In this document: piece after piece, positions 19,413 through 30,079 of the stretch | Layout of the letters: every line of letters begins with the position of its first letter | How positions within the stretch are numbered: the first letter of the stretch is position 1 | NCBI GenBank assembly: GCA_007124745.1 | Contig: SLEO01000009.1 | Coordinates: forward strand, 1 to 32,675 | Origin: Myxococcales bacterium | Lineage (GTDB): Bacteria; Myxococcota_A; Polyangia; Polyangiales; SLQV01 | Reading direction: 5' to 3' | Length of the DNA: 32,675 nucleotides | Notes under the pieces: generated by a model | The model's database searches: none | The model's input: only the letters and a program-made list of their open reading frames with translations | What the model was told of the DNA's origin: nothing | Program-made: the position numbers and the translations under genes

Positions 19413-19898
19413 TTACTCACCATGTATGCTGTGTGCCAACCAGGGAGCGAGGACTGCTGAGAGACGAGCGCTAGCGGGGGTGGTCGCGTCGTCCCGCGCC
19501 CCCTCGAAAGCTAGCCGGTCGGCGGGACCGAGCCACTGCGTATCGGATCGAGACGCAGTCTCTTGGTAGCTGTCTGCCTGCGTCGGGGTCGCGGCAGCGG
19601 TGAGGCCGTGCCAAGCACCGGCGGCGAGGCCAAGGAGCACCGCCATACCGAACATCAGGGGCCCCCAGGGACTCACATACTCAGCCGAGCAAGCGCTACC
19701 GTCCACGGTCCGTGATGCCCAAGTGCCTTCGCGCACATCCGAGCCCATGGCAGCATGACCCAGTGTCACTTCGCGTACGTCCTGCGGAGGCGGGTGCCGC
19801 TCAACGCTCCCTGCGCTGCAGACCAACGGGCGTGCTGAGCTCACTTCCACCGTAGTAGAATGACAGATGGTGCACCGACTGGGAAGGCACCCATGCAT
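19413..19898 (-). CDS. Hypothetical protein with one predicted TM segment and N-terminal Cys motif
   Basis: MHGCLPSRCTICHSTTV...PWGPLMFGMAVLLGLAAGAWHGL. The ORF track extends to 19943; start chosen at the second Met. Confidence 0.45.
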   Translation of the reverse strand: MHGCLPSRCTICHSTTVEVSSARPLVCSAGSVERHPPPQDVREVTLGHAAMGSDVREGTWASRTVDGSACSAEYVSPWGPLMFGMAVLLGLAAGAWHGLTAAATPTQADSYQETASRSDTQWLGPADRLAFEGARDDATTPASARLSAVLAPWLAHSIHGE

Positions 19899-20042
19899 TT
19901 CGGCACGCGGTGCTGGGCGGGCCAAGGGTAGGGCGCGGGCCACGCGTTAGTGCTGCGGCATGCGGCGGCTTTTATCCGGTTGCGTCTGGCGCGGGACGGT
20001 CTGGCGGCACCCGGACGCGCCTGCGTGGTAGGCTCGCGCTGC

Positions 20043-22562
<2,520 letters not shown>

Positions 22563-22637
22563 GCCGGAAAGTAGCCGCGGCTCGAACGAATCGTGCCGGG
22601 ACTTGGCCGCACTCGGCCAGCGGGCTAAACTAAGGAT

Positions 22638-23171
22638 GTGGCTGTACTCGAAATCCTGCGCTACCCCGACCCGCGCCTGCGCAACCCCGGCAAGGTGGTC
22701 ACTGCCTTTGACGACAAGCTCGCAAAGCTTGTCGATGACATGGCGGAAACAATGTACGCCGCGCCGGGCGTTGGGCTTGCGGCGCCGCAGGTGGGCGTCT
22801 CAGCGCGCCTCTACATCATCGACGTGGCCGCGGGCGAGGACGCACCCAGCGAGCTGCGCGTGTTCGTGAACCCGGAGATCGTCGAGAGCCGCGGCGAAAT
22901 CGACTGGGATGAAGGGTGCCTCAGCTTTCCCGGCGCCCGTGAGGAGATCAAGCGCGCTGAGTGGGTACGCGTTCGCGCCCAGGATGCGAGCGGCAAGACC
23001 TTCGAGCTCGAGAGCGACGGTTTGCTCGCCATCGCCATACAGCACGAAGGCGACCACCTCGACGGCAAGTTGATGATCGACCGCATCGGCGTATTGCGCA
23101 AACGCATGCTCCACCGGCGCATGGAAAAGGCCGCGCAGACCGGTCGACGTGCCCTTGAGGGATGTCGCTGA
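22638..23171 (+). CDS. def: Peptide deformylase
   Basis: GVGLAAPQVG, DEGCLSFPG, IAIQHEGDHLDG: all three deformylase motifs, although the third has QHEGDHLDG rather than the usual QHExDHLxG form. Confidence 0.95.
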   Translation: MAVLEILRYPDPRLRNPGKVVTAFDDKLAKLVDDMAETMYAAPGVGLAAPQVGVSARLYIIDVAAGEDAPSELRVFVNPEIVESRGEIDWDEGCLSFPGAREEIKRAEWVRVRAQDASGKTFELESDGLLAIAIQHEGDHLDGKLMIDRIGVLRKRMLHRRMEKAAQTGRRALEGCR

Positions 23172-23211
23172 TGCCACTGCAGCACGCAACCGCAACAAGC
23201 TTCCGCACAGC

Positions 23212-24204
23212 ATGACGGCGATACGCGTTGTCTTTATGGGCACGCCGTCCTTCGCGGTGCCCACGCTCGAAGCCCTTGTCGCGGATGAAGCTTTTGACGT
23301 CCGGGCCGTCGTGACCCAGCCGGATAGACCCGCCGGGCGTGGACAGCGGCTCACGCCATCACCGGTCAAGACCCTGGCCCTCGCCCATGGCTTGGCCCTG
23401 CTCCAACCCGAAAAGATCAATACGCCTCAGGCCTGGCAAGCACTCGAGGCGCTCGGTCCCATCGATTTAGCGGTGGTCGCGGCCTTCGGCCAAATCCTGC
23501 GTCCACACCTGCTGGCGTGGCCCAAGGCTGGCTGCCTGAACGTGCACGCCTCGCTGCTCCCCCGCTGGCGCGGCGCGGCGCCGGTGCCCCACGCCATCCT
23601 CGCGGGTGACGCGGAACTCGGCGTCTCGTTGATGCAGATGGAAGCGGGCATGGACACGGGGCCTATCCTCGCCACACGCGCCCTGCCGGCGAGGCCACCG
23701 CGCGTCGACGGCGCCACCAGCGCCCAGCGAAGTGACGCCCACTACGGCCCTAGCGACTGGGATACGGGGACGGCCCTTGAGGCTCTGGCACACCTCGGCG
23801 CCGCGCTCACCGTTGAGGTCGCACCCCAGTGGGTGTGCGGCACCTGGCCGGCGGAGGCGCAGGACGCTGAGCGGGCGACTTACGCGCCTAAGTTCGACAA
23901 GTCCCTGGGATTCATCGAAACGCAGCGCGACGGCCACACCATCGAACGCATGATTCGCGCGTTCAGTCCGAGCCCGGGTGCATCATTGCTGTGGCAAGGG
24001 CAGCGGCTGAAGGTGCTGTCGGCGGCGCTCTGTCCTCAGCTTCTGCCCGAGCCTCCCCAAGGCGCAACCCTGCGGCGTCTAGGCAAACGCCTCTACCTCG
24101 ATGCGCCGGATGGCAAAGTGCTGCGCATCGAGCGCGTCCAAGTGCCCGGCAAGGCCAGCATGGACGCTGCAACCTTTTTGGCAGGCTACGGAGACCGCAT
24201 TTGA
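23212..24204 (+). CDS. fmt: Methionyl-tRNA formyltransferase
   Basis: IRVVFMGTPSFAVPTLEAL, GCLNVHASLLPRWRGAAPVPHAILAGD. Start at MTAIRV; the ORF track extends upstream to 23149. Confidence 0.95.
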   Translation: MTAIRVVFMGTPSFAVPTLEALVADEAFDVRAVVTQPDRPAGRGQRLTPSPVKTLALAHGLALLQPEKINTPQAWQALEALGPIDLAVVAAFGQILRPHLLAWPKAGCLNVHASLLPRWRGAAPVPHAILAGDAELGVSLMQMEAGMDTGPILATRALPARPPRVDGATSAQRSDAHYGPSDWDTGTALEALAHLGAALTVEVAPQWVCGTWPAEAQDAERATYAPKFDKSLGFIETQRDGHTIERMIRAFSPSPGASLLWQGQRLKVLSAALCPQLLPEPPQGATLRRLGKRLYLDAPDGKVLRIERVQVPGKASMDAATFLAGYGDRI

Positions 24205-24908
24205 AGATCTACACCAAGAGCGGTGACGATGGCACCAGCCGCGACTTCCGCGGCACCTGTGAACGCAAAAGCGCGCGCATCTTCGCGGCGTTGGGTGACC
24301 TCGACGAGAGCAACGCGGCCATCGGCTTAGCCCTCGCCACCCTCACGGCGCCTGCGTCCGCCTCGGGGGCCATCGCCGGACAAGCACCACCGCCCGGCGC
24401 GACGAACAACGCGAAGGGCAACGCGAAGAGCAACGTGAAGGCCGGCGTGAACGGCCCGGCGCACGCAACGCGCATGGATGCGCCAGTCGACGCGGACGCC
24501 CTGCACCCGCACATCAAGGATGTGCAAGCCCTGCTGCGTGCAGCGCAGCCCGCCCTCTTCAGCTGCGGCGCAAGGCTGGCCGGTGCGAAGCGTGACCAAG
24601 TAGGCGGCCTCGACGAAGCGACCGCCGAGCTGGAGCGCTGCATCGACCAGCTCGACAGCCAGCTCCCACCCCTGCGCACCTTCATCCTTCCCGGAGGGTC
24701 CACCGCCGCCGCCCAGCTTCACCTCGCGCGCTGTATCGTGCGGCGCGCCGAACGCAGTCTGAGCGGCCTTGACCTCACCCCCGAAGACGCAGACCTTCAG
24801 CGCTTCATTAACCGCCTAAGCGACGCCCTCTTCGTAGGCGCCCGCGCCACCAACGCCGCCTTAGCCACCCCAGAAGCCCCCTGGCACGCCTCACCCAAGC
24901 CAGCCTAG
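24201..24908 (+). CDS. Cob(I)yrinic acid a,c-diamide adenosyltransferase (PduO-type ATR)
   Basis: KIYTKSGDDGTSRDFRG, GDLDESNAAIGLA, FILPGGSTAAAQLHLARCIVRRAER. TTG start overlaps the fmt stop (TTGA). Confidence 0.88.
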   Translation: MKIYTKSGDDGTSRDFRGTCERKSARIFAALGDLDESNAAIGLALATLTAPASASGAIAGQAPPPGATNNAKGNAKSNVKAGVNGPAHATRMDAPVDADALHPHIKDVQALLRAAQPALFSCGARLAGAKRDQVGGLDEATAELERCIDQLDSQLPPLRTFILPGGSTAAAQLHLARCIVRRAERSLSGLDLTPEDADLQRFINRLSDALFVGARATNAALATPEAPWHASPKPA

Positions 24909-24912
24909 TGGT

Positions 24913-25103
24913 AGTCGTTCCGGGGGCATCTTCGCGGGCATGCACCCGGATTCTCGGCAGCCAATCCCACTCTGCTAGCCGAAGCAGGTCCTCCCCCCTC
25001 TCTGCCCATAAGTTGGGCTGAAGCTGCGCGTGGAGTCCCAGCACCCACGCGGCTCCTTCCCGCGGCTTTCTACGTCTCGACTCAATGAGGGGATCGCTCA
25101 GGG
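24913..25103 (+). repeat. Dispersed palindromic repeat family, copy 3 (degenerate)
   Basis: CGTTCCGGGGGCATC..., CTCCCCCCTCTCTGCCC, AGCTGCGCGTGGAGTCCCAGCACCCAC, CCCGCGGCTTTCTACGTCTCGACTCAATGAGGGGATCGCTCAGGG. The last block matches the reverse complement of 19037-19078. Confidence 0.75.
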
Positions 25104-25112
25104 ATCGCGCAG

Positions 25113-25952
25113 CTAGGCAATTAGGCTATCGAGAAGGAACTTAGCGAGCGCCTCGCCTGTGGAGGCGCTCGCGTTCCCAGCGCGAAAGAGCGCCTGATTC
25201 AGCTCGACTTCGATGCCGATGTACGACGCCTCAGCGAAGTGGCGACGGAAGTAGGTTGGCAGCCCGTCGCTGACGCCTCGGTAAGGGTAGTTGCGCCGGA
25301 TGCGCAGCGGTGACTGCATTGCCAGGGTCTCCGCCCAGCGCCGGCAGAGCTCCGCTTCTGGGCTTCGGCGCGGGTCGTAAAGCAACGCGACATCTGCCCG
25401 GCGCTTCTCCCCGTTGAGGTTGGGCGTGAAGGAATGGATGGCGAGGTGGAGCACGGGCATACCGCTTCCACCGGGACCGCGCTTGGCCGCCGTCTGCACA
25501 GCGCGCGGCGTCGTTTCTCGCGATGAGACCGCCACTTGCCCGCGCGCGGGAGAGGAATCCAGATCGACAGCCGCGTCGACCATCGCGAAAGCGCCGTCCG
25601 AAGACTCGGACATCAAACGCTCGCGAATCAGTGCCGTAAGCGCCGCGACGTGAGGCTCCCAATAGCGCTCAAGCAAGTGCTGACGTAGCGCTGCGGGTAG
25701 CTGCCGGCTCTCGTAGGAGAAGCGCGCCGCCCCACGGGTACGGTTGAGGTCGACGACCAAACGGTTCACAACGCCAGCCACAAGCGGGGCGCCCGTCAGC
25801 CGAGCGAGCGCGCGCGCCACCTCAAGCGCACCCGGATCCCATCCGCGATGAGACCTCGCGCGCTCCGGGTCGATGACTAGCTTGCCGTATAGGTCCGGCG
25901 GCAACGCATCGGTCGCATGCTCGCAGGACAGTACAAGACTGAAGGTCGGCAT
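25113..25952 (-). CDS. N-formylglutamate amidohydrolase family protein
   Basis: LVLSCEHATDALPPDLY, VVDLNRTRGA, LHLAIHSFTPNLNGEKRRADVALLYDP, NYPYRGVSDGLPTYFRR, YIGIEVELNQ. Confidence 0.85.
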   Translation of the reverse strand: MPTFSLVLSCEHATDALPPDLYGKLVIDPERARSHRGWDPGALEVARALARLTGAPLVAGVVNRLVVDLNRTRGAARFSYESRQLPAALRQHLLERYWEPHVAALTALIRERLMSESSDGAFAMVDAAVDLDSSPARGQVAVSSRETTPRAVQTAAKRGPGGSGMPVLHLAIHSFTPNLNGEKRRADVALLYDPRRSPEAELCRRWAETLAMQSPLRIRRNYPYRGVSDGLPTYFRRHFAEASYIGIEVELNQALFRAGNASASTGEALAKFLLDSLIA

Positions 25953-25958
25953 GATTTG

Positions 25959-27260
25959 TCAACCCGCCGTCGGGTACTCCGGCAGCCACAAGCGCCCCTC
26001 GGCCTGCGCCTGCGCGAGCTCAACTGCCTGCGCCCTCAGCTGCGCGCGCGTTGGCTGGGCGCCAAGCTGCCGCAACTGTCGCCGAGCGAGCGGCCCTTCG
26101 CGCAGGAGCACCTCAAGCGGCGCTTCCGCGAACTTCGGCAAGTCCAGGTGCGTCCGCGTGCCCGAGGCGCCCTCAAACAGCGCGCGCCACAGACGACCAA
26201 GCGCTACCGGCGCGCGCTGCCCGAAGAGCGCTAACACCTCGGCACTCTCCACGGTCGCCTGCTCACCCTCGCGCACCGCGCGGCGATAGAGCTTTGCGAG
26301 GTCGGTTGTGCTCACAGCTTCTTGCGCCGCCAAGGGCACGAAGCGTTCTTCAACGAGCGCGCGCAGCAGCGCCACCGTCGCCGCCAAGATGCTTATCGCT
26401 GCCAGCGGACACTCCTGCGTGTCGATGATGCGGATCTCGATGGCATTGCGGTCGAAGCGCGCAATCGCGCCTCGGGCATTCAGCCACTCATCCTGAAGAA
26501 TGCCCTCGGGGTCAAAAGGCGCGATGTCTGCGTACATCGGCGCAAGCACATGTTCGCGGTAGTGCGCCTCACTGGTGCTGACATCGGGAATGATGGCGCC
26601 CGCAATCGACGGCAGGCGCGCGGCGTTGGTACCGTATACCTCAAGGCGGTGGTCGAGCTGGCCTCGGTGCACGCCTTCGCAGTAGGGCGAGGCCGCAGCT
26701 AAGGCGGGTAGCAGCGGCAACACGATACGGATGGCAGAGTGCAGCCGGCGGAAACTCTCATCGCTCGCGAACGGCAGATTCAAATGAACGCTCTGGAGGT
26801 TGCACCACCCATGTCCTTTCGAGCCGAAGATGCGGTCGAAGGCTTGATAGATTTCCCGCTGTCCGTGCGGCCAGAGCACGCGCTCTTCCGGCAGCATCCA
26901 GGGGTGCATGCCGCCGGGCAGTAGCGTTGCACCGTGGGGCGCGAGCAGCCCTCGAATCTGCTGTAGCCCCGCGTCAAAATGCTCGGCCAATGGTGCCAGA
27001 CTGGGCGCCGGGCCGTTGGTCTTCAGCTCAATCACATGGCAGACGAGCTCATTGGACCAGGCCAACGGCCCCCGCTCCACCTCCAGGACCACCTCGCCCC
27101 CCGGGCTTTGCAGAAGTTTCTCCGCAAGGGGCAGCACGTCGAAAGTGGCTGCGTCGACAATCATGACCTCAAGCTCAACGCCAAAGGCCTCGAAGAGGTC
27201 GAGAACGCGCGGCGCGCGCACGGTATTGTCCGACTCAGTCATGCAAGCTCCTTCAGGCAC
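25959..27260 (-). CDS. Glutamate-cysteine ligase family 2 (GCS2 / YbdK-like carboxylate-amine ligase)
   Basis: FEAFGVELEVMIVDAATFDVLPLAEKLL; GCNLQSVHLNLPF-type core (GWCNLQSVHLNLPFASDESF); AIEIRIIDTQECP. Confidence 0.82.
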   Translation of the reverse strand: MPEGACMTESDNTVRAPRVLDLFEAFGVELEVMIVDAATFDVLPLAEKLLQSPGGEVVLEVERGPLAWSNELVCHVIELKTNGPAPSLAPLAEHFDAGLQQIRGLLAPHGATLLPGGMHPWMLPEERVLWPHGQREIYQAFDRIFGSKGHGWCNLQSVHLNLPFASDESFRRLHSAIRIVLPLLPALAAASPYCEGVHRGQLDHRLEVYGTNAARLPSIAGAIIPDVSTSEAHYREHVLAPMYADIAPFDPEGILQDEWLNARGAIARFDRNAIEIRIIDTQECPLAAISILAATVALLRALVEERFVPLAAQEAVSTTDLAKLYRRAVREGEQATVESAEVLALFGQRAPVALGRLWRALFEGASGTRTHLDLPKFAEAPLEVLLREGPLARRQLRQLGAQPTRAQLRAQAVELAQAQAEGRLWLPEYPTAG

Positions 27261-27266
27261 ACTCCT

Positions 27267-28835
27267 TCATGCACGTTCCGGCAAGCCGCGCAGGGCCGTG
27301 ATGCGAGCGATGAACTTCTCCAAAATGCGGTCGTACAACGCCTCGCCGGTCACCTGGTCTTCAATCCCACCATCGATGTTAGGATTATCGTTCACTTCAA
27401 TCACGATAGGCTGACCATCGACTTCTTTCAGGTCTACGCCATAAAGCCCCTGTCCAATGAGGGACGTCGCTGCCAAAGCCGTGCGCTTCACGGCCTCCGG
27501 CGCTGCCTCCACCGGCAGCGTTTCAAACAGCCCATCGCTCAGCTTCTTGCCCGCTGCATCGCGTTGAACGATTTGCCAATGACTGCGCGCCATATGGTAG
27601 CGACACACGAAGAGCACTTCGCCTTCCATCACCCCCACTCGCCAGTCGAAGGACGTCGGTACGAAGGCTTGAGCCACCACAAGCTCCGAGGTCTTGAGCA
27701 ACTGGCGGGCGCGCTCCGCCAGCGCGTCGCGCGTTGAGACTTTGAATACGCCGGCTGAAAAGCTCGAATCCGGCATCTTCAGCACGCAGGGCAAGGGAAG
27801 CTGTTCGAGCAAGGCGCCGAGCTTCGGTTTTGAGAGCACCCAGGTCTGGGGCATCGGAACTTTGTGTTTTCGAAAGAGCTCCGCCTGGTAGACCTTATTC
27901 GAGCAGCGAACGATGTCCTCGGGTGCATCGATCACAAAAAGGCCGGCCCCTTTCGCTGCCTGCGCAAAGCGGTAGGTGTGATGATGGACCGCAGTCGTCT
28001 GGCGAATGAAGAGCGCATCGAAGGCCGGGACGCGCGGCAAATCGCTCGGCCCGATCAACTCAACGCCGAGACCTAGACGTTCCCCGGCCCGCACGAAGCA
28101 CTTCAGTGCACGTTCATTGGAAGGCGACTCGCGTTCCTGGGGGTCGCGGAGAATCGCGAGGTCAAAGCGCGTCGCACTTCGTCCGGTGACCGGTCCCGCC
28201 CCCGGGCTGCGCGGTGCGCCGAGCCATTCGGCCACCCGCTCCTTCGCCAGCGGCGAGAGTTCGCGCAGCTCGGGACTGAGCCGCCATAGACTCCAGGATT
28301 CCGCACTCGGCACGTAGCGGAAGGTCGCCACCAAGAAGGGCGCGGGAAAGGTACGAAACAGAAGGCGCGCGAGACTCGCCGCCTTGGGCTCATCGCTTTG
28401 GCCAAAGGCGACTTCCAGGTGGCGCACCTCGCCGCGCGTGCCGCGTCCCCACGTGCGACTTGCAAGCCGCTCCACCTGCGCACGCGCCGACCGCGATAGT
28501 GTCGCATGCTTGATGTCCTGAAGTGTGGCGAGGGTCGGGAGGGGCTTAAAGCCGCGCGCCTCGGCGAGAAGCGAGACGTAGTAACCGATACGCTGATAGC
28601 GATAGGAACGACACAGATTCACCACGCGGCTTGCCCCTCGACCCAGGCTTTCGTCCTCTAGAAACGCTCGCGCGGTGACGACCTGAGAGCGCGGGCTCAG
28701 CGCCGGCCAGAGCGTCGCGTCCTCGACGACGATGAGGCTGGCGCGCTTCTCCGGCTTGCTCACTAGCGCTGGCGTTTGGATGCCTTCGCTGCACACAGGA
28801 GCCTTATCGCGAAGGGCATCAATCGAAGGGCACAT
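27267..28835 (-). CDS. RimK-like ATP-grasp ligase with N-terminal RLAN-type domain
   Basis: N-terminal alpha/beta region (VVNLCRSYRYQRIGYYVSLLAEARGFKPLPTLATLQDIKH). ATP-grasp core: PCVLKMPDSSFSAGVFKV, VAQAFVPTSFDWRVGVMEGEVLFVCRYHM, GVDLKEVDGQPIVIEVNDNPNIDGGIED. Confidence 0.88.
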   Translation of the reverse strand: MCPSIDALRDKAPVCSEGIQTPALVSKPEKRASLIVVEDATLWPALSPRSQVVTARAFLEDESLGRGASRVVNLCRSYRYQRIGYYVSLLAEARGFKPLPTLATLQDIKHATLSRSARAQVERLASRTWGRGTRGEVRHLEVAFGQSDEPKAASLARLLFRTFPAPFLVATFRYVPSAESWSLWRLSPELRELSPLAKERVAEWLGAPRSPGAGPVTGRSATRFDLAILRDPQERESPSNERALKCFVRAGERLGLGVELIGPSDLPRVPAFDALFIRQTTAVHHHTYRFAQAAKGAGLFVIDAPEDIVRCSNKVYQAELFRKHKVPMPQTWVLSKPKLGALLEQLPLPCVLKMPDSSFSAGVFKVSTRDALAERARQLLKTSELVVAQAFVPTSFDWRVGVMEGEVLFVCRYHMARSHWQIVQRDAAGKKLSDGLFETLPVEAAPEAVKRTALAATSLIGQGLYGVDLKEVDGQPIVIEVNDNPNIDGGIEDQVTGEALYDRILEKFIARITALRGLPERA

Positions 28836-28901
28836 GGTTCATTTCCAGAGGCTTTGGGTTAGGTTCGAAGCATGAAGCCATCTGGCAGAGGTGGGACTGC
28901 A

Positions 28902-29651
28902 TCACGCCTCCTCGGCGGGCTCAACCGCGAGCACGTTGCCGTCGTACGTCAGTACGCCCAGATAGATGGCGCCGATCAATCGGTGGACATCGACTTGGTA
29001 GGTTTGATTAAGCGATGCCATAGGGTTGGGGCGCAGCGGGTCCGCAACCGTCACCGTGCCTTCGACCTCATCGAAGCCTGTTAAGACCACGAAGTGCCCG
29101 GAAGGTTCGCCCCGCAGGTCGTCGTAGTCGCAGTTGGGACCGAACTCGCGGGCGGTGCGGTAAAGGAACGTCGCCGAGAGGCCTACCAAGAGGGGTCGGC
29201 CGCGCGCCAGGTATCTTCGGAATAGCTCGGGCGTTAGTTCCCCGAGGCGCAGCTCGCCACCGAGGCGACAAAACTCCGCATAGGCGCGCGTGGCTACCTT
29301 GATTTTGGCGCCGCCCTTGTAGCGCATTTGCGCTTCGAGCTTCTGGATAAGGAAAGGCGAGACGCCCTGCACGAACCAAGTCGGGTCGAAGATCTGCAGG
29401 TTGCAGGTGTAGAGCGTCGCCTTGAAGCCCGCAGCGAGCGCGTGCTGCCCGAGAAGTGGCCCAAGGGTCCCGCCCCCCGCCACCATGGGCACATCCCCGA
29501 TGACCTCTGTCAGCGAGGCCTTGTGGCCGTAGTAGCGATACACCGCATGCAACGCCGTCGGCCCGCACGTAAGCTCATCGGGTTGCGCATCGATCTCTAA
29601 ACGCCGCACGTCCACCTTGCCGGCTCGCCGTGCACCACTAGTCCGCCACAA
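28902..29651 (-). CDS. C39-like (papain-fold) peptidase family protein
   Basis: QPDELTCGPTALHAVYRYYG (Cys), GHFVVLTGFDEVEGTVTVADPL (His/Asp): a C39-type catalytic layout. Confidence 0.78.
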   Translation of the reverse strand: MWRTSGARRAGKVDVRRLEIDAQPDELTCGPTALHAVYRYYGHKASLTEVIGDVPMVAGGGTLGPLLGQHALAAGFKATLYTCNLQIFDPTWFVQGVSPFLIQKLEAQMRYKGGAKIKVATRAYAEFCRLGGELRLGELTPELFRRYLARGRPLLVGLSATFLYRTAREFGPNCDYDDLRGEPSGHFVVLTGFDEVEGTVTVADPLRPNPMASLNQTYQVDVHRLIGAIYLGVLTYDGNVLAVEPAEEA

Positions 29652-30079
29652 CGCCGGGCGTGTTGCCCACCCGAACCGAGTGCGCGCACTCGCGGGCTGC
29701 GCGCCGCGAACGGTCGTGCAACGGACACAACGAATCGGGCGGGGATAATTTCCATAACGAGGCTGACACCTCTCATGTCGAAGCGTGGCACGGGCGCGTG
29801 CTTTGGCAACGCCTGCGCTCGTTCGCGCCCCCCTCCCGCACAGGCTTCCGACGTGCGAGCGCTACCTGCGTGAGTGGGCGCGCGGTCTTCGGGCAGCGCC
29901 CTTGCACCCGCAGCGGATCGCGTCGCGATCGCCCTCCGGTCGCTCCAAGACGCGACCAGCGTCCAATACAAGTGGCCGCGGAACACGCGCTTCGGGCCGC
30001 AGCGCAAGGCGATTGCACGGATGCGCACACACTGCGCCACGCGAGCACCTAAGCCCACCGAAGTCGCGTCGGAGCGGCG

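Noticed and set aside
26979-27737. 252-aa plus-strand ORF
   Set aside because: Antisense across the GCS2/ATP-grasp junction; no family features.
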